A stretch of DNA of 31,728 nucleotides from NCBI GenBank assembly GCA_035541775.1, contig DATKMP010000106.1, positions 1 to 31,728 of the forward strand. The letters are read 5' to 3'. The notes beneath the pieces were generated by a model. It was not told the DNA's origin and did not search any database. It saw nothing but the letters and a program-made list of their open reading frames with translations. The DNA is from DATKMP01 sp035541775 (GTDB lineage Bacteria; Bacteroidota; Ignavibacteria; UBA10030). Made by a program: the position numbers and the translations under genes. Below, one piece after another: positions 1 to 8,342 of this stretch. Numbering within the stretch: position 1 is the first letter of the stretch; every line of letters starts with the position of its first letter.

Positions 1-1
1 T

Positions 2-217
2 GGATGGGTAGATGCAAAAGGTATGTTCTTAGGTGGAGCATACGCAAGTCCGGTCTACGAACTTCTCGGAAAGAAAGGATTGGGAACATATAATTTTCCG
101 CCTATTGAAACTCCCTTAGTCAGCGGCGACATTGCTTTTCGTCAACATAAAGGCGGGCATACCACAGGACCGAATTGGCCGACGTTCTTGAAGTATGCCG
201 ATCAATATATCAAATAA
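2..217 (+). CDS. Glucuronoyl esterase-like alpha/beta hydrolase, C-terminal end (partial)
   Basis: Only the last 71 codons are present; the gene enters from the left edge and ends in TAA at 215-217. The visible end contains PVYELLGKKGLGT, then a segment with the order GD-x-GFRQHxGGH, then TTGPNWPTFLKYADQYI. From memory, this pattern occurs at the C-terminus of bacterial proteins annotated as glucuronoyl (CE15-like) or acetylxylan esterases, where the GGH histidine would be the catalytic triad base. Such enzymes cleave esters on plant glucuronoxylan outside the cytoplasm. It converges with the sensor kinase gene, 24 bases away. The nearby epimerase and glycoside hydrolase fit a carbohydrate role. 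Another alpha/beta-hydrolase esterase family is possible because the nucleophile region is not in the window. Confidence 0.55.
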   Translation, partial: GWVDAKGMFLGGAYASPVYELLGKKGLGTYNFPPIETPLVSGDIAFRQHKGGHTTGPNWPTFLKYADQYIK

Positions 218-241
218 ATTCTTGAATGGTTTCAAAAACGA

Positions 242-3200
242 TCATCGCACTTTGGGAAGATACACTTGAAATTTCGTGCCCTTACCAACGATGCTTTCGA
301 CATTTAAAAATCCATTATGCCCTTTGACAATACCGGCAACGATCGATAATCCCAATCCTGTCCCTTTGGTGATTTCTTTCGTGGTATAAAACGGCTCAAA
401 TATTTTTTCAAGATGGTCTGCTGATATGCCAACGCCGGTATCGGCGATGGATAGAACCACAAACGATCCTTCGCTGGCATTAGGCATTGATGCCGCCATC
501 GCTTTATCTATCTGTGTACAATAGAGTTCAGCCGTCAACCGGCCGCCATCCGGCATTGCATCTTTTGCATTATTAATCAGATTGACTAATACTTGTTGAA
601 GTTGGAGATCATCGCCAAGCACTATCGCTGAAGCATGGGTTATGGTACTTTCGATTTCGATATTCGATGGAAGAATTTCCTTCATCGAAGTGAACACTTT
701 CCGTAAAAGATCGGCAGCGTTGAGCGACACATGCCGGCCTTCTACACCGCGAACAAACGCAAGCACTTGTTGAACAAGATCGATACTGTGTTCTGCACTA
801 AGCCCGATCGACTTCAGCAGGGATTGACTCAACTGATCGCCATATTTCTGGCATAAACTTTCTGCAGCCAACTTTACCGGCACTAAATAATTTTTCAGGT
901 CATGCGCCATACCGCTTGCCAGCGTTCCCAAGCTTTCAATTCGTTCCGAGCGACGTACACGCGCTTCAAGAGTTCGCTGCGCGGTTATATCGCGGACAAT
1001 GATCAGCCGGGCGTACGGCGTTCCGTGTTCATCCCGCACAAGAGACCATCGAGAGTTCGTGATAATCACTCGGCCGGTTTTCGATTTTTCTCGCAGCTCA
1101 ATTTCACATTCTCCCCGTTCCATAAATTCATTTTTCCCTTGATTATATTTCGCGTAATCTTCTTCCATCACCGTGTGCAAAATATTCAAAGACTTCGCTT
1201 CTTCAAATGTCCAGCCGTATAAAAATTCTGCCGCTTTATTCCAAAAGATGAGCGCATCGTCTCTATTCCGTAAAATGATTGGATCGAGCGCAACATCCAA
1301 GAGATGAGCTTGTTCTGCAATTTTTTCTTCTGCAAGTCTGCGCTCGGTAATATCGCGGCGGACACCGACTAAACCGATAATACTTCCTTGTTCATTCCGT
1401 AACGGCAACTTTGATGTCAGCAGCCACCGTTCCGTTCCGTCTTTATCTTTTACGCGTTCTTCATGATTCAGCACGGATTGACCGGTTTGAAGGATGGATC
1501 GATCTACCGCATAATATTGAGCGGCAGTGTCTGTGGGGTAAAAATCGAAATCTGTTTTGCCGAGAACTTCTGCTTCCGATCGTCCGCCGACGCTGTGGAC
1601 ATCTTCTTTGTTTGCAATGGTCTTCTTGCCTTCGGTATCTTTGACATAGATTGCGTCAGGAAGATGATCAATGAGTATCCGAAAAAGATTGCGTTCCCGT
1701 TGAAGCGCTTCTTCTGTTTTCTGGTGCTCTTTTACTTCGCTGGCAAGTTCCTGTGTCCGCTCATCAACTTTTTTTTGAAGGCGACGTTCGTTCACACGTA
1801 CGCGGTATATTCTATATCGATAGATTCCGGCAATCAACGCGCTGAGAATGACGGTACAAAGAATATAGAACCACCATGTTTCCCAAAACGGCGGCGTGAT
1901 GATCACTCGAATCGATGTTCCCGCTTCATTCCACACTCCGTCATTGTTCGATCCTTTGACGCGAAAAACATATTCTCCGTTTCGTATATTCGTGTAGGTT
2001 GCAAATCGTTTTCGCGCATCAATGTAATTCCACGAAGTATCAAACCCTTCCATCATATACGCATATTGATTATCTTCCGGCGAAGTAAGATTAAGGGCGG
2101 CAAACTCAAACGAAAAAACATTTTCCTTATAAGACAAATGAATTTCTTTCGTTTCGATGATAGATTTTTCTAAGATGGTATGGCCGTTAATCTTTTTCCC
2201 CGCCGGTACGGTTTGATTTAAAATCCTGAAATTTTCCACAACGAGAGAAGGAACGATGGGATTATCTTTTATGCTATCCGGAAAAAATGTATTGAACCCG
2301 TTCACGCCGCCAAAAAACATTTCGCCGCTTTGCCTTTTTAAGCAAGCATTGACGCTGAACTCACTGCTTTGAAGTCCTTCGCTCACTTTATAATTTTTAA
2401 ATTTGTTCGTCCGCGGATTAAATTTTGAAATGCCTCTCTGGGTGCCGAGCCAAAGATTGCCATGGTCGTCTTCCAAAATCGATTGAATCGCTTTGCTGGG
2501 CAGTCCGTCCGGTTCCAGATAATGGGTAAATTTTTTGTTGACACGATCAAATTTATTCAAGCCATTCGTTGTTCCGAGCCAGAGCGTTCCCGACTTATCT
2601 TCATAGATGCACAATATTTTATTACTGCTCAACCCATGGGGATTTTCGGGATCGGCGTTGTAATGGATAAATTTATTCTTCTCCCGATCAAATTGATTCA
2701 ATCCGCCATATTCAGTGCCGACCCATAAAACACCCGCGTGGTCTTCATAGATCGACCAAACCATGCTATCACTGATGCTGTAAGAATTTTTCGGGTCAGG
2801 TACATAATGAATAAAATTTTGTGAGCGCGGATCGAATTTATTGAGGCCGCCGCCGTACGTTCCGATCCAAAGATAACCTGATCGGTCTTCATAAAGGGAA
2901 AATATATCGTTGTTGCTCAAACTCGAAGGGTTTTGCGCATCATTGACGTAATGTGTGAACGTCCCTTTGTGCGAATCGAATTTATTCAATCCCCCAGTAG
3001 TTGTTCCGATCCAAACTGTTCCGTTTCGATCTGTCAGAATAGTTCTGATAAAATTATCGTTGATGCTCTGCGGATTGCGATGATCTAATTGATAATGTGT
3101 GAACTGATTTTTCGCTCGATCAAACTTCGTCAGCCCGCCGCCTTGTGTTCCGATCCAAAACAAACTTTTCCCATGATCGTTGGTCTCTGCAATGGAATAA

Positions 3201-4360
3201 ACAGTATTGTTGTTCAAACTGTTAAAATTTTTCGGCTCTTTTTGATAATGAATAAATTTAATTTTACTGCGATCAAATTTATTAATTCCGCCGAAGTCGG
3301 TGCCAACCCATAAAATTCCTAACCGATCTTCATACATCGATAGCACAGAATTATTGCTCAAACTGCCGGGATCGTTTTGATTGGCTTGATGATGCACAAA
3401 CCGATTTGTTTTGCGATCAAACTGATCGATGCCTCCACCCCAAGTTCCTATCCATAAATAGCCGGCATGGTCTTCATAAATGGATCGAACTACGTCATTA
3501 CTTAAACTCGAAGGATCATCGGGACGGTTGTTGTAATGAATAAATCGTCCGCTGTTTCGATCTAATCGGTCAAGGCCACCTCCCCATAAACCGACCCATA
3601 TACAACCAAACCGATCCTCGAAAATTCTATAGGCATTATTTCTGCTCAAGCTATGTGGATTGTGCGGATCATATCGGTAATGGATAAATCGTTTATTCAA
3701 TCGATCAAATCGATCGATGCCATAATGAGTCGCCATCCACGGATCGCCATTTTTTGCGATATAAACACAAGAAATATTATCGCTGTTGATGCTGTTGGGA
3801 TTTTTGGCATCGTACCGGTACCGAATTATTTTTTTTCGTTCTCGATCAAATTGATTGAGGCCGCCTCCCATCGTTCCGATCCACAAAGTACCAGAAGTAT
3901 CTTCCGTGATCCACTGAATTCTATTGCTGCTCAAACTGTTTTGATCTTGAGGATCATTTCGGTAATGAATAAATCCATCTCTTTCCGAATCGAATTGATC
4001 GAGCCCGCCCTCCGTTCCGATCCAAAGTACGCCGCTGTGATCTTTATAAATGCACTGCACCGTATTGTTGCTGAGACTGGTGGAATTTCCTATTTCGGAT
4101 TTATAGACTTTAAATTCATAGCCGTCATATCGGTTTAATCCTTCGTAGGTGCCAAACCACATAAAGCCCTTGCTGTCTTCCGACATGCAAAGCACCGAAT
4201 TCTGAGATAGCCCATTCTCGCTGGAAAGATGTTCAAAAGAAATCGCGGGCTGTTGTGCATCCGCGATGCAAGAAGCCGTACCAAAGTACAATGCTACTAC
4301 CGTGGAATATCGCAGCGTTACCTGCAACACTCTTCTTAAAGACATCTTCTTCATACTCAT
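242..4360 (-). CDS. Sensor histidine kinase with Reg_prop double beta-propeller, Y_Y_Y and two PAS domains
   Basis: A 1372-aa membrane sensor kinase. An N-terminal signal or anchor segment (about 1-36) is followed by some 14 repeats of the type LWIGTxGGLNxFD, enough for two seven-bladed propellers. A Y_Y_Y domain lies at about 745-820 and one transmembrane helix at about 825-848 (WWFYILCTVILSALIAGIY). Two PAS domains span about 890-1130. The HisKA phospho-acceptor is H1153 in GMAHDLKN. The C-terminal HATPase has the N box (NLINNAKDAMPDGG), DTGVGIS and GTGLGLS. This is the sensor layout of Bacteroidetes hybrid two-component systems that sense oligosaccharides in the periplasm, but the protein ends after the ATPase: no receiver and no AraC-type DNA-binding domain. 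It therefore needs a separate response regulator, which is not in the window. The downstream order of transcription suggests control of nearby sugar genes, which is inference. The start has little Shine-Dalgarno support; M3 and M6 are alternatives. Confidence 0.93.
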   Translation of the reverse strand: MSMKKMSLRRVLQVTLRYSTVVALYFGTASCIADAQQPAISFEHLSSENGLSQNSVLCMSEDSKGFMWFGTYEGLNRYDGYEFKVYKSEIGNSTSLSNNTVQCIYKDHSGVLWIGTEGGLDQFDSERDGFIHYRNDPQDQNSLSSNRIQWITEDTSGTLWIGTMGGGLNQFDRERKKIIRYRYDAKNPNSINSDNISCVYIAKNGDPWMATHYGIDRFDRLNKRFIHYRYDPHNPHSLSRNNAYRIFEDRFGCIWVGLWGGGLDRLDRNSGRFIHYNNRPDDPSSLSNDVVRSIYEDHAGYLWIGTWGGGIDQFDRKTNRFVHHQANQNDPGSLSNNSVLSMYEDRLGILWVGTDFGGINKFDRSKIKFIHYQKEPKNFNSLNNNTVYSIAETNDHGKSLFWIGTQGGGLTKFDRAKNQFTHYQLDHRNPQSINDNFIRTILTDRNGTVWIGTTTGGLNKFDSHKGTFTHYVNDAQNPSSLSNNDIFSLYEDRSGYLWIGTYGGGLNKFDPRSQNFIHYVPDPKNSYSISDSMVWSIYEDHAGVLWVGTEYGGLNQFDREKNKFIHYNADPENPHGLSSNKILCIYEDKSGTLWLGTTNGLNKFDRVNKKFTHYLEPDGLPSKAIQSILEDDHGNLWLGTQRGISKFNPRTNKFKNYKVSEGLQSSEFSVNACLKRQSGEMFFGGVNGFNTFFPDSIKDNPIVPSLVVENFRILNQTVPAGKKINGHTILEKSIIETKEIHLSYKENVFSFEFAALNLTSPEDNQYAYMMEGFDTSWNYIDARKRFATYTNIRNGEYVFRVKGSNNDGVWNEAGTSIRVIITPPFWETWWFYILCTVILSALIAGIYRYRIYRVRVNERRLQKKVDERTQELASEVKEHQKTEEALQRERNLFRILIDHLPDAIYVKDTEGKKTIANKEDVHSVGGRSEAEVLGKTDFDFYPTDTAAQYYAVDRSILQTGQSVLNHEERVKDKDGTERWLLTSKLPLRNEQGSIIGLVGVRRDITERRLAEEKIAEQAHLLDVALDPIILRNRDDALIFWNKAAEFLYGWTFEEAKSLNILHTVMEEDYAKYNQGKNEFMERGECEIELREKSKTGRVIITNSRWSLVRDEHGTPYARLIIVRDITAQRTLEARVRRSERIESLGTLASGMAHDLKNYLVPVKLAAESLCQKYGDQLSQSLLKSIGLSAEHSIDLVQQVLAFVRGVEGRHVSLNAADLLRKVFTSMKEILPSNIEIESTITHASAIVLGDDLQLQQVLVNLINNAKDAMPDGGRLTAELYCTQIDKAMAASMPNASEGSFVVLSIADTGVGISADHLEKIFEPFYTTKEITKGTGLGLSIVAGIVKGHNGFLNVESIVGKGTKFQVYLPKVR

Positions 4361-4508
4361 TCTTGTTGAATATAAGGTAGTTTTTATTCAAAAGTAAAAA
4401 AGATTAGTTTTGCAACAGGTAGCTAAGAGGAAGGAACCGTGTTCGTTCAGAGGTTTGCGCTGGCTTGAAGCATCCAATAATTTTGGAACCATGAAACAAG
4501 TGGAAGAA

Positions 4509-5873
4509 CTATGGGCTTATTGCTCGCCAGTGCGCAATGACATGATTGATGTCCGCGTCGGCAGTCTCGTTCATCATGGCTATACAATTCATCAAGGCAC
4601 GGCAGGTGTGGTATGCACATTTCCACATATGGCTCTTCCGCCCTTTTTTTAAATGAGGTTCTTTATCGATACCGCCTTCGAACCAATCGCCATAGACAGG
4701 ATCAAGAATATATTTTTTTATATAATTCCATTCCTTCTGGAAATATGTATGATACCGTGACTCATGAGGAAAAATTTTTGAAAACAACAACAGCGCATTC
4801 AAACTTTCCGCCTGCGCCCACCAATTTTTTGTCTCTTTCACGATTGAACAATGCTCCGAGCTGGAAACATAATATCCGCCGTCAAAAAATCCGCCAACCG
4901 TTTCGTCAAATCCATGAGCAAGGGCATGATCGAGCATGGTTTTCGCAACCGCTAACGTTTTTGTATCGTTCGGCAAATTCAACACATACGATGCTTCCAG
5001 CATAAGAAATGCTGTTTCATAATCGTGACCAAACGAAATATGATCCAGTCCGAAATTCGCTGTTCGTTCTTCTTCCGATGCATGACAGAAAGATACCGGC
5101 GTCCAATCTTGTTGGAAAAAAAGGTGCAAATATCCACGCCGGTCAACCATCCTATCTCGAATCAATTCCAATAGCGACTGCATCCGTGAACAAAGCTGCG
5201 GATCTTTCCATACACGATATAATTCCGTATATGCTTCGAGCAAATGAATGGAAGAATTTTGATCTTTGAAGCCCACTTCATCCCTATCGGATGAAATCGT
5301 CCGATAGGAAGAGGAACGATTGAAGGGCATTCCTTCCCGCGTTAAAAATTCAAAGTAGCCGCCGTCGGTTGGATCAAAGGCGTGCTCTTCAATCCAATAA
5401 AAAATTTTTTGTGCAAATTCCAGCACATCGGAATCATGCAATCGATCGTACAACGCTGCCAGCGCATAAAGTCCGAACGCATTTCCGTACATTCGCTTTT
5501 CGTCATGCCAACCGTTCACATCGGTAGCAGTTCCTTCACGGCTGCGAATTTGATAGAGTCCTCCGTATCGGTCGTCCCACATTTTTTGTTTGAGAAACTT
5601 ATACCCATGGAAGGCCATCTCATCGTAATATTCTTTGCCGCCGAAATATTCAGAATTTTTTGCCAGCGTCCATACGTGCCGCGCCTGCGATACGATCATC
5701 TTTTCCTGTTCCGGCAAAATCTTCCAATCGTACGATATGTTCGTAAAATATCCGCCGCATTCTTTATCGATGACTAACGGATACCAGCGGTTGACAATGC
5801 CATTCAGGTGGGCATCTTGAAATTCTTTCATCATGAATTGGTTTTTATCTATTTTACTCTTTACTAATTCCAT
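4509..5873 (-). CDS. N-acylglucosamine 2-epimerase (AGE) family protein, probably a cellobiose/mannobiose 2-epimerase-like enzyme
   Basis: A 454-aa protein without signal peptide, so cytoplasmic. It shows the conserved residues of AGE-superfamily (alpha/alpha)6 barrels: R65 in SQARHVW, the MYGNAFGLYAL helix (128-138), H210 in IHLLEAYTELY, H283 in FGHDYETAFLMLEAS, the tryptophans in NWWAQAESLNALL (350-362), and H422 in WKCAYHTCRALM. In characterised cellobiose 2-epimerases the two histidines equivalent to H283 and H422 act as general acid/base catalysts, isomerising the reducing-end glucose of beta-linked disaccharides to mannose. It is longer than the usual 390-420 aa, with a short C-terminal tail after about residue 430. 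Transcribed in the same direction as the kinase, 148 bases upstream of it. Exact substrate (cellobiose, mannobiose or GlcNAc) cannot be told from sequence. No Shine-Dalgarno is evident at the ATG. Confidence 0.85.
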   Translation of the reverse strand: MELVKSKIDKNQFMMKEFQDAHLNGIVNRWYPLVIDKECGGYFTNISYDWKILPEQEKMIVSQARHVWTLAKNSEYFGGKEYYDEMAFHGYKFLKQKMWDDRYGGLYQIRSREGTATDVNGWHDEKRMYGNAFGLYALAALYDRLHDSDVLEFAQKIFYWIEEHAFDPTDGGYFEFLTREGMPFNRSSSYRTISSDRDEVGFKDQNSSIHLLEAYTELYRVWKDPQLCSRMQSLLELIRDRMVDRRGYLHLFFQQDWTPVSFCHASEEERTANFGLDHISFGHDYETAFLMLEASYVLNLPNDTKTLAVAKTMLDHALAHGFDETVGGFFDGGYYVSSSEHCSIVKETKNWWAQAESLNALLLFSKIFPHESRYHTYFQKEWNYIKKYILDPVYGDWFEGGIDKEPHLKKGRKSHMWKCAYHTCRALMNCIAMMNETADADINHVIAHWRAISP

Positions 5874-6151
5874 GGCGTATTGATTCTATCAAGAGATATG
5901 CCATTCCTCGAACGAATGAAGAACCGTAAGAACTAAAATAGATTCCACTTGTTTTTCAGTTACCCATGCTGGCTTATCACTATGAAATTGATAAATCTTC
6001 TTAATTTAATAATTTGAAAATCGTTTGAACTTTCATCGCTCGCTAAATCCCATCCAAACGTTTCTCCGGCTTTGGCATGTAAATTGCGTTTATAACATCT
6101 GCAACAAACCCACTTGAGATGCGTTGATACGGATAACAATCGTGGAATCGA

Positions 6152-6196
6152 TGTGAACATCCAGAGTGGCCATTCAGCTGGCGGATGATGTTCACA
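6152..6196. repeat. 10-bp perfect inverted repeat with 25-nt spacer
   Basis: TGTGAACATC at 6152-6161 is exactly mirrored by GATGTTCACA at 6187-6196. A short inner CCAG/CTGG pair could extend folding. It lies about 65 bases after the stop of the secreted 611-aa protein and about 280 bases before the epimerase start. It is not followed by a T-run on either strand, so it is not a typical terminator. It may be a regulator-binding site or an RNA structure in the intercistronic region; function unknown. Confidence 0.5.
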
Positions 6197-6212
6197 AAAT
6201 GGAGATCGGGCA

Positions 6213-6247
6213 CGATTCAAAATAAATAGTACGCACCCGATTCAAAA
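6213..6247. repeat. 10-bp direct repeat, 25-base period
   Basis: CGATTCAAAA occurs at 6213-6222 and again at 6238-6247, each preceded by a CAC-containing stretch. Located directly downstream of the stop codon of the 611-aa gene. Two copies in AT-rich sequence could be chance; function unknown. Confidence 0.35.
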
Positions 6248-6262
6248 AAAATCCTAAAATAA

Positions 6263-8098
6263 TTACGGCGCTTGTATCAAAACCGGTTCAAATGGTTTCA
6301 CGTCGATTGCAACATCGGTTATTACCGGTCCGCCAAATCGCACAGAGGTGGTATCGATATCGACGTTCAATGCTTTTCCGATCAGTAGTTCCTGCCAACC
6401 ATTGGGAAGAGATCGATCGAATCGAAGTTTCATCGATGCCGTTTCATCACTCATATTATAGAGCACGTATTGTTTGCTTCCGTATAAATACAAACCGACG
6501 CCACCCGGGCCATCGAACTCAAATCCCAATTCTTCCTTGAAGGCGCGCCGAACACTATTCAATGCTTGTGCTGGCAGCCGCAGCAAGTCGTAACTGTTAT
6601 CCGGCATATTCAAAATATAAATATTGCCTTTCATATAAGGAATATGCAAAAGCACACCGAAGTCATAATCATCACGCTCAATCGCGACATCTTTTACTTC
6701 AGGCCAGGTGGTCGTTTCGATTTTTGGAAAAGTGAATGGCCTGTCGGACTTGACAAGTTCCTTCCTGAACCATCCTGTGCGCATCCGAAATGCGTCGGAG
6801 GTAACGCTGCCTTCTGTGGGCAGGAGGTTTAGCGTGTTTTTAAATTCAGTGTTCCTCAACGTTTTCCAAAGCTCCCAAGTCATAAAAACATCTTTGCCGT
6901 TCTGAAGACGTTCGATCATTTCGTTCGCAAGGTTGGTGTCGCGTCCGGTTGCACCTTCTGCAATAGAGTGCAACGTAAATATTGCGCATTTGCTTTCTTT
7001 CGGAAACTGCGCCACTGGTGTTAACGGAATTCCTGCCATTCCGAAATAACCGAAAATGTTGTACTCGCCTGATGTTCCATAGGGAAGATATATTGGAATG
7101 CCGCGCTGCGCTCCGTTCAACAAACCAGCGACTTTCTCGAACTCCGGCAGCATTTGTGTAAAGTGCGGATACACATCGCTGGATGGATTGGCAGGGTACA
7201 ATTGTCCGGCGCACCACAAAATAATTTCCGGCGTTTGTGCAAAGACTGCCTGCCATACCTGTGCAGTATAATCATTGGAATCGCCTTTCATCTCATAATT
7301 ATCTAACCATGAACCGACCCATTTTGCCGGATCAACACTGGGCCACCATTGTTGAAAAACGTACGCGCTGTACAAAGGAATATGCTGATCGTGCACCATA
7401 CGGTTGCGCGTTTCGATACCGACTGCCATTTTATCGAACTGTAATGTTTCATGATACACATCGTAACCGTTTTCCCGGTGTCCTTCATACCAATCTGGAT
7501 ATTTAATAATGACTTTTACTTTGGGATTTATTTTTTTTGCTGGATCGATAATATATTTTTTCGATTGTTCTAAAATCAATTTTGTCCGATAGGCCGCCCA
7601 GTTTTCACTGCCGCGATCGGCGACACTTTTGGAATCCGTTGCTATGGTAAAAAGCCAATCATCGATTATGATTTCATCGAACACTTGCGCTAACGAACGG
7701 GATCGTCTTGCAAGCGAGGCCATGTCTTCTGCATTGTTATAGACCGACGGGCCTTGTATGCTATTCGGCACCAGCGCACCGGATACTTTTATTCCCATCG
7801 ATTTAAATTTTTCGGAAAGTTGCTTCAGCAGCAGCACATTTACTTCTCCGCGATTCGACCCTTCGAGATAAACATGCACGGGCTTGACAGGCGCAAAATA
7901 TTCCATCGTTTTCGTGAATCGATCTGGATTGGCAAGGAGCGAATCGACATCACGCGATGTGAAGTAAAGTGCATAATTCACATGTTGCCAGCCGGCGATC
8001 GGCTGAGCATCAAGTTGTTTTGCACAACACAGTATTGAAAGTAATAAAAGAAAAATAGTGCATTTTTGTCGGGTACTGTGCGTATCAAAACTCTTCAT
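6263..8098 (-). CDS. Secreted protein of unknown function, possible glycoside-hydrolase-like TIM barrel
   Basis: A 611-aa exported protein. The start is set by a good Shine-Dalgarno, AAGGAG at 8110-8105, seven bases before the ATG at 8098; an in-frame ATG at 8116 lies upstream of that site and is unlikely. Residues 1-32 form a signal peptide (basic start, then TIFLLLLSILCCA, cleavage near LDAQ). The first ~320 residues alternate strands and helices like a TIM barrel (YALYFTS, VHVYLEG, IKVSGALVP, FDEIIIDDWLF, KVKVIIKYPDW, EIILWCAG). The paired acids in IIIDDW are candidate active-site residues. The rest resembles a GATase-like middle domain and a beta-rich C-terminus. I recall similar uncharacterised proteins in carbohydrate-degrading gut bacteria, but no defined family can be assigned. 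No type IX C-terminal sorting domain is seen. It is divergent from the exported hydrolase at 8343, which suggests joint use on a polysaccharide. Confidence 0.8.
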   Translation of the reverse strand: MKSFDTHSTRQKCTIFLLLLSILCCAKQLDAQPIAGWQHVNYALYFTSRDVDSLLANPDRFTKTMEYFAPVKPVHVYLEGSNRGEVNVLLLKQLSEKFKSMGIKVSGALVPNSIQGPSVYNNAEDMASLARRSRSLAQVFDEIIIDDWLFTIATDSKSVADRGSENWAAYRTKLILEQSKKYIIDPAKKINPKVKVIIKYPDWYEGHRENGYDVYHETLQFDKMAVGIETRNRMVHDQHIPLYSAYVFQQWWPSVDPAKWVGSWLDNYEMKGDSNDYTAQVWQAVFAQTPEIILWCAGQLYPANPSSDVYPHFTQMLPEFEKVAGLLNGAQRGIPIYLPYGTSGEYNIFGYFGMAGIPLTPVAQFPKESKCAIFTLHSIAEGATGRDTNLANEMIERLQNGKDVFMTWELWKTLRNTEFKNTLNLLPTEGSVTSDAFRMRTGWFRKELVKSDRPFTFPKIETTTWPEVKDVAIERDDYDFGVLLHIPYMKGNIYILNMPDNSYDLLRLPAQALNSVRRAFKEELGFEFDGPGGVGLYLYGSKQYVLYNMSDETASMKLRFDRSLPNGWQELLIGKALNVDIDTTSVRFGGPVITDVAIDVKPFEPVLIQAP

Positions 8099-8104
8099 CG
8101 ATAT

Positions 8105-8110
8105 CTCCTT
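8105..8110 (-). promoter_or_regulatory. Ribosome binding site deciding the start at 8098
   Basis: Minus-strand AAGGAG six to seven bases before ATG 8098-8096. It lies inside the coding part that would be added by the upstream in-frame ATG at 8116, so it argues for the shorter 611-aa product. Confidence 0.75.
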
Positions 8111-8218
8111 GACCATATCTTTGTCTCATGCTGACCATATTTCCCAATAAAGAAGATACAGCCGCCATCGTTATAAATACATCTTTTCTACCTTCAACGC
8201 CGAAAAAATCCTTATAGT

Positions 8219-8247
8219 AATATAGTCGATCTCGCAACCATTGTCAA
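8219..8247 (-). promoter_or_regulatory. Sigma-70-type promoter for the secreted 611-aa protein
   Basis: On the minus strand, TTGACA (8247-8242), a 17-base spacer, then TATATT (8224-8219). This is a near-consensus housekeeping promoter. Transcription would start near 8212, giving a leader of about 110 bases before the Shine-Dalgarno. The divergent hydrolase gene starts about 100 bases away on the other side, so one regulator could act on both. Confidence 0.72.
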
Positions 8248-8342
8248 TCCTAAGCAGGGGAACAATCGCCCGTTGGAGTTTTTCAATCTATTTACTATCT
8301 TACTTCGTCGTTATTCATCCTGTACTATTGGTTATTCACATT

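Larger units (their letters stand above)
5874..6262. other. 389-base intergenic region without a convincing gene
   Basis: Lies between two minus-strand genes. It holds a 10-bp inverted repeat, a 10-bp direct repeat (both listed separately) and a T-tract on the minus strand just after the upstream gene's stop, but no stem before that tract, so no clear intrinsic terminator. A minus-strand open stretch at 5889-6005 reads like protein (ends with SFEEWHIS then TGA) but has no ATG, and could be the decayed end of a lost gene. A longer minus-strand open frame at 5960-6220 has cysteine- and histidine-rich composition unlike neighbouring proteins and is not called. The promoter of the epimerase gene is presumably here but I could not place it. 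Confidence 0.5.

Noticed and set aside
1463..2173. 236-codon plus-strand frame inside the sensor kinase gene
   Set aside because: Antisense shadow of a gene with clear domains; low-complexity, Phe/Arg/Ile-rich composition and no motif.
4361..4508. TATATT at 4374-4369 (minus) as promoter of the sensor kinase
   Set aside because: No acceptable -35 at 16-18 bases, and the start of transcription would fall almost on the start codon.
6131..6140. GGATAACAAT resembling half of the lac operator
   Set aside because: No symmetric partner and no LacI-type gene nearby; chance match.
5960..6220. 86-codon minus-strand open frame
   Set aside because: Composition rich in Cys, His, Trp and Arg, no Shine-Dalgarno, contains the inverted repeat arm, and nothing resembles a known family.
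6241..6262. T-tract after the 611-aa gene as an intrinsic terminator
   Set aside because: No GC-rich stem precedes the T-tract on the minus strand.
8241..8342. TTG-initiated N-terminal extension of the exported hydrolase
   Set aside because: Overlaps the opposite-strand promoter and would bury the signal peptide; ATG 8343 is better.
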